A DNA stretch of 34,592 nt from Domibacillus antri (GTDB taxonomy: Bacteria > Bacillota > Bacilli > Bacillales > Domibacillaceae), in the NCBI RefSeq assembly GCF_001936625.1, contig NZ_MSDU01000025.1, positions 1 through 34,592 on the forward strand, in the 5' to 3' direction. The stretch's first letter is position 1. Each line of letters starts with the position of its first letter. This document shows positions 7,711 to 15,718 of the stretch, one piece after another. A model generated the notes under the pieces. The model ran no database searches and had not been told where the DNA came from. It saw only the letters and a program-made list of their open reading frames with translations. A program made the position numbers and the translations under genes.

Positions 7711-8843
7711 ACGAAAAATTCCTCCTTTTTTGTTAAAAATCGTGATGGGGAGAAGGGAGCCAAAGCAGCAGCTGCCTTTTCGCATCCGCTCAAATAACGC
7801 TCCATTAATACCCCGGTTACCGGACTTAATAAAATGCCGTTCCGGTAATGCCCTGTACATAAATAAAGGCCGTCAACAGAAGGGTGGGAGCCGATGATGG
7901 GCAGACCATCTGACGATTGCGGCCGGACGCCGGACCATGTACGTTGGATGACGCCTTCATCAAGCACCGGCAATAGACGGGCAGCTCTGTTCAAAAGCGA
8001 ACGGATTCCGCCGGCTGTGACGGATGTATCAAAGGAGCCGGGGTATGATGTCGCGCCAATCAGCATTTCTTTATTCCGTTTTGGCACAATGTAACAGCCA
8101 TCCACTGAGAACACCGTTTTTACCGGCGCTTCTTCCGCTAATTTCACTGACACGCATTCCCCTTTAACAGGAATAACCGGCGGTGTAAATCCGGTTTCCG
8201 CAAGCAATTCACTGCTCCACGCACCGGCGGCATTAATGAAACTGTCTGCATGATACATCCCGTTCGTTGTTTGAACACCGTACACTTTATTTTTTTCTAT
8301 CAGCACTTGAAGCACGGCTTCCTGCTCATATACATGTACACCGGCATTCACGGCGGCGTGCAAAAAAGCACGGGCGAGCAAAGGCGCTTTTACTTGATTG
8401 TCTTTCTCCAAATAAATCGCGCCGGCCGTATCAGCTGTCATGCAAGGTTCAACGGCCGGGACGTCACCCGGCTCCAGCCATTGGACCGATGAATCTTTTC
8501 CGGATAAAAAGGTATACTGCTCGAGAAGTGCCGGCCGGTCGTCCATTGCTGCCGCCACTTTCAACAATCCCGCCTTACGCAGTTCAATATCGATGCCGGA
8601 CTCCTCAAACAGTTCATCGCGAACATCTGAAAACATAGCCCGGCTTTCAAGCGCAATCGTCATAAGCGGGTTTTCCTGCTCAAATTCATTTTGAGCGCCA
8701 AGCATTCCGCCGGCCGCCATCGATGCGACGCCAGCCTTACCGGCATCAAATACTGCCACAGAAAGTCCAGTTTTCGCCAGCCGGTATGCGATGGAACAGC
8801 CGATCACACCGCCGCCGGCAATAAGACAATCATATTGTTTCAT
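7707..8843 (-). CDS. thiO: ThiO, glycine oxidase
   Basis: ThiO is an FAD enzyme that oxidises glycine to iminoglycine (dehydroglycine), the nitrogen and carbon donor for the thiazole ring in aerobic bacilli. The FAD fold motif GGGVIG begins near residue 10. The C-terminal half carries GVRPQSSDGLPIIG and GHYRNGILLSPVTG, which are typical of glycine oxidases and contain the conserved arginines that bind the substrate carboxylate. ATG 8843 (378 residues) is chosen over GTG 8852 because GAGGAG would sit on top of the latter. It begins 5 bases after tenI stops. Having ThiO rather than ThiH implies an oxygen-dependent thiazole route. Confidence 0.93.
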   Translation of the reverse strand: MKQYDCLIAGGGVIGCSIAYRLAKTGLSVAVFDAGKAGVASMAAGGMLGAQNEFEQENPLMTIALESRAMFSDVRDELFEESGIDIELRKAGLLKVAAAMDDRPALLEQYTFLSGKDSSVQWLEPGDVPAVEPCMTADTAGAIYLEKDNQVKAPLLARAFLHAAVNAGVHVYEQEAVLQVLIEKNKVYGVQTTNGMYHADSFINAAGAWSSELLAETGFTPPVIPVKGECVSVKLAEEAPVKTVFSVDGCYIVPKRNKEMLIGATSYPGSFDTSVTAGGIRSLLNRAARLLPVLDEGVIQRTWSGVRPQSSDGLPIIGSHPSVDGLYLCTGHYRNGILLSPVTGVLMERYLSGCEKAAAALAPFSPSRFLTKKEEFFV

Positions 8844-8848
8844 TGAGA

Positions 8849-9400
8849 TCACTCCTCATTTTTAAAGAAAGCTGAAATCATGGCTGCGCCAGTTGCGCCT
8901 GCACCAAACACTGTTTTCATATTTCCAAAATCAATGCCGCCGATTGCGATGACCGGAATGGAAACAGCAGCAGCTATTTCGCACAAGGCATCCAACCCTC
9001 GGCCCGGCAGTCCTTTTTTGGAAGAAGTCTCAAAAATATGTCCAAAGTAAATGTAATCTGCTCCGTCTTCTTCTGCCTGTTTTGCCGTTTTCAAAGAATG
9101 AACGGATTTGCCGGCCTGTATGTGTTGATATGCTTGCTTGAAAGACTTCATCCGTTCGTCGAATTCGGTGAAATGGACCCCTTGCAAATCGTATTGAACA
9201 GCGATGTCAGGAAAAGAATGAACAATCAGTTTTCCGGAAGGAATTCCCCGTTCAATCATTCCTTTTATCTTTTGACTGATCTCCATTTCAGACAGTTGTT
9301 TTTCGCGCAGGCAAAGGGCATCGACGCGCGGATGAAGGGATACGGAAGCGGTTATCACGCTTTCGGATAAGCCGGTGCCATCCGTTACCGCATGAATCAT
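8849..9400 (-). CDS. tenI: TenI, thiazole tautomerase
   Basis: TenI aromatises the thiazole carboxylate tautomer made by ThiG. It has a ThiE-like TIM-barrel fold but does not make thiamine phosphate. H121 in the stretch YFGHIFET and the following KKGLPGRG match the catalytic region of TenI, as does the phosphate-binding IPVIAIGGI. The start at 9400 (183 residues) has GGAG 9 bases upstream; ATG 9415 would add five residues (MELII) and is the alternative. The frame is open further upstream, but that part lies in the riboswitch leader. It is the first gene of the operon; tenA is not next to it. Confidence 0.9.
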   Translation of the reverse strand: MIHAVTDGTGLSESVITASVSLHPRVDALCLREKQLSEMEISQKIKGMIERGIPSGKLIVHSFPDIAVQYDLQGVHFTEFDERMKSFKQAYQHIQAGKSVHSLKTAKQAEEDGADYIYFGHIFETSSKKGLPGRGLDALCEIAAAVSIPVIAIGGIDFGNMKTVFGAGATGAAMISAFFKNEE

Positions 9401-9424
9401 GATGATCAACTCCATCTTCAAAAA

Positions 9425-9463
9425 TGCAAAAAGCGCTGCATCCCGAAATGGAAAGCAGCGCTG
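9425..9463 (-). terminator. Riboswitch-controlled terminator before tenI
   Basis: On the minus strand AGCGCTGC pairs with GCAGCGCT (9432-9439 with 9455-9462), followed by a T5 tract and then the tenI ribosome binding site. Its place between the TPP aptamer and the first gene makes it the expected expression platform: with TPP bound the hairpin forms and transcription stops. Confidence 0.85.
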
Positions 9464-9492
9464 TATAAACACGACAAAAAAATAAAGGTCTC

Positions 9493-9587
9493 GCCACTTT
9501 CCTACGCCAGTATGAACTGGATCAGGTTCCAGGAATCCCAAAGTCAATCACTTTGATCTCAGCCCTTTTAAAGGGCACCTCCAGTGG
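9493..9587 (-). promoter_or_regulatory. TPP riboswitch (THI element)
   Basis: Read on the minus strand, the element has the conserved parts in order: GGAGGTGCCC, GGGCTGAGA, ACCTGATCCAGTT, and ACTGGCGTAGGAAAGTGG. These form the two-armed thiamine pyrophosphate aptamer. It precedes a terminator and the tenI-thiO-thiS-thiG-thiF operon, so high TPP should shut the operon off by premature termination. The promoter should lie between 9590 and 9645; I see no convincing -35/-10 pair there. Confidence 0.96.
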
Positions 9588-9645
9588 ATGAATATTCAGT
9601 TTTTTTCAGCCTATCATATATCTTCCACAATGTCACGCACGAAAA

Positions 9646-10422
9646 TTATTCGTAAAAACCGAGATGCTTGGAAATATCATCCGCTGCTTTCATCATTTTA
9701 AAAGCTGCTTCTTCAGCACGATCGCCGGTCAAACGGCTTGAATGACCGATGACAGAAAGAGAAGAAACGACGGAGCCGGTATGATCACGAATGGGGACGG
9801 CGATGCTGGTGTAGTGCTCATAATATGATCCATGCAAAATGCAAAATCCGCGTTCACGGATGTCAGCTAAAATATGCTTGATTTCCTTCTTATTCGTCAC
9901 GGTTTTAAGTGTATAGGCATACCGTTCTCCCGACAGCGCCCGTTCGATCGTTTTTTCTTCTTGAAAGGCGAGAATGCAGAGCCCTTCCGCTGTGCAGTAA
10001 ACCGGGTTTTTTCGGCCAATTTGGGTCAGCAGCCGGTCTGGATGGCTGCTTTCTGCGCGGAATAAATAAACGACGTGGTCCTCTTCCAACAAACAAATAT
10101 GCGTCGATTCATCCAGTAATTCAGCCATTTTTTTGACGGTCGGGAAGCCTTCTTTATAAAGCTCGCGGTGGCTGAAAATGACCCCGCCGAGCGTCAAGAT
10201 GGATAAACCGAGCCGGTAATGGTTCGTACGCGGGTTTTTGGAGAGAAACCCTTCTTTCGTCAAAATGAGTACAAGCCGGTGAACACTGCTTTTTGGAATG
10301 CCGCTCAGCTTTGTCATTTGCGTGATGCTCAGCTCCGGCTGTTTTGGTGTAAACAGCCGGAGGAGCCGCATCGCATTAGTCACAGACGATAATGTTTTTT
10401 TATCTTTCTCATTGCCGGTCAT
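9646..10422 (-). CDS. IclR-family regulator (second of a coupled pair)
   Basis: This 258-residue regulator has an N-terminal winged helix-turn-helix (about 12-70, with LSITQMTKLSGIPKSSVHR) and a C-terminal ligand domain with the usual GRKNPVYCTAEGLCILAF core. AAGGGGGCG precedes the ATG at 10422, which overlaps the stop codon of the upstream IclR gene by four bases. The two are therefore translated together. No adjacent catabolic operon identifies the target; the downstream thi operon has its own riboswitch. The ligand is unknown. Confidence 0.9.
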   Translation of the reverse strand: MTGNEKDKKTLSSVTNAMRLLRLFTPKQPELSITQMTKLSGIPKSSVHRLVLILTKEGFLSKNPRTNHYRLGLSILTLGGVIFSHRELYKEGFPTVKKMAELLDESTHICLLEEDHVVYLFRAESSHPDRLLTQIGRKNPVYCTAEGLCILAFQEEKTIERALSGERYAYTLKTVTNKKEIKHILADIRERGFCILHGSYYEHYTSIAVPIRDHTGSVVSSLSVIGHSSRLTGDRAEEAAFKMMKAADDISKHLGFYE

Positions 10423-11186
10423 CTTTTCGCCCCCTTTTGTCTGAACGTCACGATGTCCGTCATTTGTCTGGCTGCTTCTTGGACAGCGGTTATGTATCGT
10501 TTTTGCAAAATAGGGGAAGCGGCTCTTTTTGGATCAGCGGTTATATTTATGGACGCAATCGCTTTCTTTTTTTTATTAAAAACAGTAGCGCCTATCCCGG
10601 TAATCTGCTCGCGGAATTCCTGTTCGCAAAAAGTATAGCCGTTTTGACGGATTTGTAATAGTCGTTTGTTAAATTGGTCAATTGATGTAATCGTTTTCTT
10701 TGTATAAGATGTAAGGTGCTTCGCCGATTCGCCGGCGGCCTCCGGTTCAAAGGCAAGAATCGCCTGTCCCGAACTTGTACAAAAAGCGGGATGACGCCGC
10801 CCGATATGGATAAAATCATCAGAAGGATAAGTGCCGTCAATCGTCTGCAAATATATGATATCAAGCCCTTCTAAAATAGCCAGATGCGCGTTTTCACCTG
10901 TTGATTCGACAAGCATATTTAACACGGGCGTCGCTTCATTTAAAATATGAATTTGTGAATTAACAATATTCGTCAATGCCAAAATGGATGAACCGGGGCT
11001 GTAAAGGTGTGTTTGATGGTCTTTGACGACAAATCCTTCAGCAGCCAGAGATGATAAAAGCCGATGAGCGGTGCTTTTTGACACACCTAATAATTTTGAG
11101 ACATCGGTAACGCTCATTTCGGGTTGATTTATCGAGAAGGATTTTAAAATGAGCAGTGCATTTTCAAGAGAAGTGATACGGCTCAA
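10419..11186 (-). CDS. IclR-family regulator (first of a coupled pair, TTG start)
   Basis: This 255-residue regulator has the winged helix-turn-helix at about 8-65 (SVTDVSKLLGVSKSTAHRLL) and the effector domain with GRRHPAFCTSSGQAILAF. The TTG at 11186 is supported by GAGGAA at 8-9 bases; no ATG occurs close by. Its architecture matches the next gene, but the sequences are clearly diverged, so this is an old duplication or a heterodimer pair rather than a recent copy. It faces away from the GGDEF-EAL gene at 11323. Confidence 0.88.
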   Translation of the reverse strand: MSRITSLENALLILKSFSINQPEMSVTDVSKLLGVSKSTAHRLLSSLAAEGFVVKDHQTHLYSPGSSILALTNIVNSQIHILNEATPVLNMLVESTGENAHLAILEGLDIIYLQTIDGTYPSDDFIHIGRRHPAFCTSSGQAILAFEPEAAGESAKHLTSYTKKTITSIDQFNKRLLQIRQNGYTFCEQEFREQITGIGATVFNKKKKAIASINITADPKRAASPILQKRYITAVQEAARQMTDIVTFRQKGAKR

Positions 11187-11222
11187 CGCTTAATTCCTCA
11201 CTTTCAAGTTTTGTATAGTAGA

Positions 11223-11251
11223 ACAATAGCGAAAAATAAGAAATAGAACAA
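11223..11251 (-). promoter_or_regulatory. Candidate promoter of the IclR pair
   Basis: On the minus strand TTGTTC, a 17-base spacer and TATTGT precede the TTG start by about 40 bases. TTGTTCTA occurs both at the -35 and just past the -10, a direct repeat that could be an autoregulatory site. Confidence 0.35.
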
Positions 11252-11322
11252 GACAAAATGACAGAATTATTTTATTATTATAGAAAACTGGTATTTTTCC
11301 TCTTGAATCGAGGTGGGCACGG

Positions 11323-13134
11323 ATGAAAGAAAGGTATTCTGAAAGGGAAAAGAATGCTGCGGAAATACTTGTAAAGCTGGCGGATGCGGTGACAGAACAG
11401 GTAGGCGGGCATTTCTTTCAATCACTTGTTCGTGAAATTGCAGAAGTACTGGAAGTTTCAACTGTTCTCGTCGGTGAATTTAGAGAAAAGATAGAAGAAG
11501 TGCATGTGGTGGCGATGTATCATGACCATAAAATTATTGAAAATATTTCATATAATTTGGCGGCCACCCCATGTGCAAATGTAGTGAATAAACAAGCGTG
11601 TTTTTATCCGGAAAATATACAGCTTTTGTTTCCGGATGATGGTATGCTGGCCGATATACATGCCCAAAGCTATCTAGGGGAGCCGCTTTGTGACGCAGAG
11701 GGCAATGTTGTGGGCTTGATCGCGGTGCTGGATACGAATCCGATGGTGTCTGATCAACTCATTTCAGCTGTTTTTCGCATTTTTGCGAACCGGACCGCGA
11801 ATGAACTGATCCGGCGGCAAATGGAAGAAAAACTTCGCAGGGCCGCTCATTTTGACACGTTAACAGGATGGATGGAAAGACATCATTTTTATGATGTACT
11901 GGAAGAAAAATTGAGCAGTCAGCCGGATGAAAAATGGGTGCTGTTCTTTATTGATATTGATAATTTTAAAATGATTAACGACTCATTGGGTCATGTCATG
12001 GGCGATCAAATACTCCGGCAATTTTCCGGTCGTCTCCGTTTTGTGTTTAAAGAGGAAGAAGCTGTTTTTTGCCGGTTCAGCGGTGACGAGTTTGCCGTAC
12101 TTATGAAAAATAGGGCGGATGAAAAAGCGATAAAACAGCTTGCGGATAAAGTTTTCGATAGTTTTCAAACGCCGCTGCTGGTGAACGAGCATATGAGTTA
12201 CATGACAGCCAGTATGGGTATTGCCCTTTACCCGGAGGATGCATGCGGCAGTACACTGCTTGTCCATTGCGCGGATATTGCGATGAATAAAGCGAAAACA
12301 AAAGGGAAGAACAACTATATTTTTTTCTCTCAGGATATTGTTGATGATTATGACCGTTATGAAATGAAAAACGATTTATATGAAGCGGTCAACAATGACG
12401 GCTTTCATCTTGTTTATCAGCCAAAATGCGCCTGCCATACAAATAAAATTACCGGTTTTGAAGCACTGATTCGCTGGGAACATCCGGCGCGCGGTTTCGT
12501 TTCTCCTGAATCATTTATTCCGGTTGCCGAAGAAACAGGACTCATTCATCCGATTGGCGATTGGGTTTTGGATGAAGCGTGCCGGCAAATTCGCGAATGG
12601 CGCGATATGGGTATGACCGATGTCACCGTGGCCATTAATGTCTCAGCCGTTCAATTTGCGAAAGAATCTATTCTGGATGACATATGCGGGGCAGTGCGCC
12701 GTCATGATATCCCGTTTTCCGCGCTGATTATTGAAATCACAGAAGGAATGGCCATGCAAAATCCACAGTGGACCATCGAGGTGCTGAAAGGGCTGCGGAA
12801 AAAAGGGATTCTCGTACACTTGGACGATTTTGGCACCGGCTTTTCATCGTTTAATTATTTAAGCCGCTTTCCGGTGGATGCCATTAAAATTGATCGTTCA
12901 TTTGTTCAAAATATCGGCATCGATCAACGGGATACATCGATCGTAAATGCACTGCTCGGCATCGTTTCCTCACTTGGTTTAAACGTTGTGGCGGAAGGGG
13001 TCGAAACGAAAGAGCAGGCAGACTATTTGCAAGAGAATGGCTGTCTTGAACTGCAAGGCTTTTATTTCAGCCGTCCGCTGTCTTCAAATGATGCCGCGCA
13101 TCTTTATAAACAAAAAATAATACCGGGCCGGTGA
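11323..13134 (+). CDS. GAF-GGDEF-EAL c-di-GMP turnover protein
   Basis: This 603-residue soluble protein starts with a GAF-like sensor domain (about 10-160), followed by a GGDEF domain (about 170-335) and an EAL domain (about 350-595). The cyclase signature reads SGDEF (253-257), so its first glycine is serine, and I see no RxxD inhibitory site. The EAL domain looks catalytically complete: EAL at 380-382, N439, E471, DDFGTG at 501-506, K522 and EGVET at 558-562. It is best described as a phosphodiesterase with a sensory GAF domain and a cyclase domain of uncertain activity. The start follows GAGGTGGG. No membrane segment is evident. Confidence 0.9.
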   Translation: MKERYSEREKNAAEILVKLADAVTEQVGGHFFQSLVREIAEVLEVSTVLVGEFREKIEEVHVVAMYHDHKIIENISYNLAATPCANVVNKQACFYPENIQLLFPDDGMLADIHAQSYLGEPLCDAEGNVVGLIAVLDTNPMVSDQLISAVFRIFANRTANELIRRQMEEKLRRAAHFDTLTGWMERHHFYDVLEEKLSSQPDEKWVLFFIDIDNFKMINDSLGHVMGDQILRQFSGRLRFVFKEEEAVFCRFSGDEFAVLMKNRADEKAIKQLADKVFDSFQTPLLVNEHMSYMTASMGIALYPEDACGSTLLVHCADIAMNKAKTKGKNNYIFFSQDIVDDYDRYEMKNDLYEAVNNDGFHLVYQPKCACHTNKITGFEALIRWEHPARGFVSPESFIPVAEETGLIHPIGDWVLDEACRQIREWRDMGMTDVTVAINVSAVQFAKESILDDICGAVRRHDIPFSALIIEITEGMAMQNPQWTIEVLKGLRKKGILVHLDDFGTGFSSFNYLSRFPVDAIKIDRSFVQNIGIDQRDTSIVNALLGIVSSLGLNVVAEGVETKEQADYLQENGCLELQGFYFSRPLSSNDAAHLYKQKIIPGR

Positions 13135-13149
13135 GTCTTTCTTCCTTAT

Positions 13150-13164
13150 TTGTAATTATTGTAA
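13150..13164 (+). promoter_or_regulatory. Weak Fur-box-like sequence
   Basis: TTGTAATTATTGTAA matches about 10 of 14 informative positions of the 7-1-7 Fur consensus TGATAATNATTATCA. It is 80 bases before a small gene of the FbpA kind, which in B. subtilis is Fur-regulated. The match is weak. Confidence 0.2.
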
Positions 13165-13244
13165 AAATTTGTCGTGAAGTATGTTTCATAATATACACAG
13201 ACGGGGAATAAACTAATTGCAACAAGAAAAAAGGGGAAGACAGC

Positions 13245-13391
13245 ATGCAACCAACAGAGAAAGAACAAATGATGTGGATTGAACGTCTGATGGCACAAGG
13301 CATTTTTAAATGTGGAGACCGCCAGCTTTATGAGTTGACGGTGGATGAATTGATGTATTTAAACGATTTGAATGAAGCGGTAAATAATTAA
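13245..13391 (+). CDS. Small FbpA-like protein (48 aa)
   Basis: The 48-residue frame starts with MQPTEKEQMMW and has AAGGGGAAG before its ATG. The middle, LMAQGIFKCGDRQLYELTV, fits the short helical family named Fur-regulated basic protein A, whose hallmark is a xQLYELTLxEL stretch. In B. subtilis, Fbp proteins take part in the iron-sparing response together with a small RNA. This member is acidic rather than basic. It stands alone between the GGDEF-EAL gene and a strong terminator. The family call comes from one motif, so function is uncertain; that it is a real gene is well supported. Confidence 0.65.
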   Translation: MQPTEKEQMMWIERLMAQGIFKCGDRQLYELTVDELMYLNDLNEAVNN

Positions 13392-13394
13392 GTG

Positions 13395-13434
13395 AAAAGC
13401 TCAAACGCTGTTGGCCGCGTTTGAGCTTTTTTTG
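13395..13434 (+). terminator. Strong bidirectional terminator
   Basis: A 14-bp perfect stem (13395-13408 with 13417-13430) has an 8-base loop and continues into T7. It follows the small FbpA-like gene by four bases. On the minus strand its inner part also encodes the last residues and stop codon of the MFS gene. Confidence 0.92.
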
Positions 13435-14636
13435 TTTTTGACTGTTGAATATACGCCGGGCTTATGATTTTTCGCATAACGGATCAAGGGAACCGTTACG
13501 CCAAGCATGGCAAGGACAAGTCCAATAACACCGGGCCAGTGAAGGTGTGTCCAGAACCAGCCGCCGAACGAGCCGGCCACACTGGAACCGAGATAATAGA
13601 GCAATAAATATAAAGAAGAAGCCTGTGTTTTATTAAAACCGGCATATTCTCCGACCCAGGCGCTGGCGATGGAGTGCGCACCAAAAAAACCAAATGTGAA
13701 AACCGCAATTCCCATAATCATAATTGAAAGGACTGGGATTAGTGTCATGACCGCGCCGGCCGCCATAATCGCGATGGACCATTTCAGTGTGCGCGGGTTT
13801 CCATATACATCCGCTTTTTTTCCCATGTACATCGCGCTGAATGTGCCGGTTAAAAAGACAACAAAAATAAATCCGATAAACGTTTGGCTTAATGAAAAAG
13901 GCGGTGCCATCAATAAAAAGCCAATGTAATTATACAGTGTCACGAAACCGCCCATTAATAAAAAGCCGAGTGATATGACAGCGAGAAGCGGCCGGTTGTA
14001 TGAATGAACTTTATACGCAAACAGCATTTCTTTCAGTGTCGCATGTTTTTTTTCTGAATTGCGCGGTTCAGGAAGTGTAAATAAGAAGGTGATGCTGGCG
14101 GCGAGGGCAACAATACCAATGATGATCAGCGCAATCCGCCAGTTAAACAAGTCGGTCAACAGTCCGGTCAATATGCGCCCGGACATTCCGCCTATTGTCG
14201 TTCCGCTTATATATAAACCCATTGCCGTCCCGATTGCTTTCGGATTAAATTCCTCTGACACATACGCCATGGCAATGGCCGGTACGCCGGCTAAAAATAC
14301 ACCGAGCAGTGCGCGGAATGCAAGCAGTGTCCAGAAATTGGGGCTGAGCGCGGTGAAAATACCGATCAATGAAGCCGCAAACATGGAGATGATCATCAAT
14401 TTCTTTTTGCCGAATTCATCTGATAGGGCGCCGGCTGCAATCATGGCGATAGCGAGAACACCGGTTGACAAAGACAATGCCAGACTGGCGATCGATGCCG
14501 AGACGCCAAATTGATTGGAAAATAACGGCATAAGCGGCTGTGTTGTATATAACGTGGCAAAGGTAACAAACCCGCCGAGAAACAAAGCGAAACTCGCTTT
14601 TTTTTGTTCAATGGACCCTTGTTCAATATAAGACAT
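13401..14636 (-). CDS. MFS exporter (YnfM/AraJ-type)
   Basis: This 411-residue membrane protein has twelve predicted segments of the drug or sugar efflux type. The MFS loop motif is seen in GALSDEFGKKKLM, preceded by TLYTTQPLMPLFSNQFGVS, which is typical of YnfM-like transporters. ATG 14636 is chosen over TTG 14657 because AGAAGGA lies just before it. It is divergent from a LysR regulator, the classic layout for a regulated exporter. The last eight residues (SSNAANSV) and the stop are encoded by the terminator hairpin, suggesting that the original stop was lost and the tail extended. The substrate is unknown. Confidence 0.85.
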   Translation of the reverse strand: MSYIEQGSIEQKKASFALFLGGFVTFATLYTTQPLMPLFSNQFGVSASIASLALSLSTGVLAIAMIAAGALSDEFGKKKLMIISMFAASLIGIFTALSPNFWTLLAFRALLGVFLAGVPAIAMAYVSEEFNPKAIGTAMGLYISGTTIGGMSGRILTGLLTDLFNWRIALIIIGIVALAASITFLFTLPEPRNSEKKHATLKEMLFAYKVHSYNRPLLAVISLGFLLMGGFVTLYNYIGFLLMAPPFSLSQTFIGFIFVVFLTGTFSAMYMGKKADVYGNPRTLKWSIAIMAAGAVMTLIPVLSIMIMGIAVFTFGFFGAHSIASAWVGEYAGFNKTQASSLYLLLYYLGSSVAGSFGGWFWTHLHWPGVIGLVLAMLGVTVPLIRYAKNHKPGVYSTVKNKKSSNAANSV

Positions 14637-14660
14637 AAGCTTCCTTCTTTCCGTCAAGCC

Positions 14661-14718
14661 TAAAAATGGATTTTATATCCTCACTATACGCTTCCAACAC
14701 CTATAAATCCAATTTATA
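14661..14718. promoter_or_regulatory. Two related LysR-type operator candidates
   Basis: Between the divergent MFS and LysR genes, TATAAATCCAATTTATA (14702-14718) is a perfect 7-3-7 inverted repeat. A diverged version, TATAAAATCCATTTTTA, lies on the minus strand at 14661-14677. Both fit the T-N11-A pattern of LysR-type binding sites and share the AAATCCA core. Such regulators usually bind two sites in a divergent promoter region. Confidence 0.5.
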
Positions 14719-14760
14719 ATTATTATCAATATAATGCATTTTTTTTATAGGAGTGATGAG

Positions 14761-15645
14761 ATGGAATGGCATCAAATTCAAAACGTTATTGCGGTAGCTA
14801 AATACAGGAACTTTACGAAAGCGGCGAAACAGCAGTCTGTATCACAGCCGGCTTTAAGCCGGTCGATTATGAATTTGGAAGAGGAACTCGGTGTTCCATT
14901 GTTTATTCGTGGTAAAAAAGAAGCCGGTTTAACACGATTTGGAGAGATTTTTCTGGAAAAAGCAAAACAGGCTGCGGCGCTTATGGGGGAAGCATTAGAA
15001 GAAATTGAGCATCTTGCATCACCAGGTAAGGGGAATATCTCCATTTCTTTTTTACCGACACTCGGGCCGCATGTTATCCCGTCATTGATTGCTGAATATA
15101 AAAGGATGTACCCGGATGTGACATTTCAGTTATTTCAGGGCGCCGGTGAAGTAAACGTAAAAAAAGTCCAGACAGGCGAGGCGGACATGTGTCTGACAGC
15201 GCCCCCATTTGAGCGGGCGGATATTAACTGGACGATTGTACGGGAAGAAAAGCTGTATTTAACAGTCCCTTTAAATCATCCATTTGCAAATCGGGCGGCT
15301 ATTTCGTTTAAAGAGGCGTCCTCTAAACCGTTTATTTGTTTTAAAAAAGGTTTCGGGATTCGATTTCTTTTTGATGAAATTTGTTCAACATTAAACGTTG
15401 ACCCGGAAATTACGTTTGAAGGGGAAGAAGTAACGACTGTTGTCGGGTTTGTCGCTGCGGGTCTCGGTATTGCGATGCTGCCCCGCACAGAAGAAATCGA
15501 GGACGAACCTGTTCATTTTCTTGAAATCAATGATATGAATGCAACTCGAAAAGTCGCGCTGGGTACGAAAAAAGACGTCCCGTTGTCACCAGCGGCCCAT
15601 CAATTTCATGCCTTTGCTGAAACGTACATAACAAGCCGGAGTTGA
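14761..15645 (+). CDS. LysR-family transcriptional regulator
   Basis: This 294-residue regulator has the N-terminal winged helix-turn-helix (1-60, with FTKAAKQQSVSQPALSRSI) and the periplasmic-binding-protein-like effector domain. The ATG at 14761 has AGGAG 7 bases upstream and gives the standard start MEWHQIQNV; an earlier in-frame ATG at 14734 has no ribosome binding site. It should control the divergent MFS exporter and itself. The lactonase and SDR genes follow on the same strand after 73 bases and may belong to its regulon. The inducer is unknown. Confidence 0.9.
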   Translation: MEWHQIQNVIAVAKYRNFTKAAKQQSVSQPALSRSIMNLEEELGVPLFIRGKKEAGLTRFGEIFLEKAKQAAALMGEALEEIEHLASPGKGNISISFLPTLGPHVIPSLIAEYKRMYPDVTFQLFQGAGEVNVKKVQTGEADMCLTAPPFERADINWTIVREEKLYLTVPLNHPFANRAAISFKEASSKPFICFKKGFGIRFLFDEICSTLNVDPEITFEGEEVTTVVGFVAAGLGIAMLPRTEEIEDEPVHFLEINDMNATRKVALGTKKDVPLSPAAHQFHAFAETYITSRS

Positions 15646-15718
15646 TTTTTTGTTTCATGTATAAAATAAAGAATTGGGGGTAATAAGAGAAGAGACATAT
15701 AGATGGAGGGATTATATC

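Noticed and set aside
9401-9547. Longer N-terminus for TenI
   Set aside because: The extra codons would lie in the riboswitch terminator and aptamer, and the ATG at 9400 has its own ribosome binding site.
14059-14514. 151-codon plus-strand frame inside the MFS gene
   Set aside because: Antisense of a hydrophobic coding sequence; no ribosome binding site or family features.
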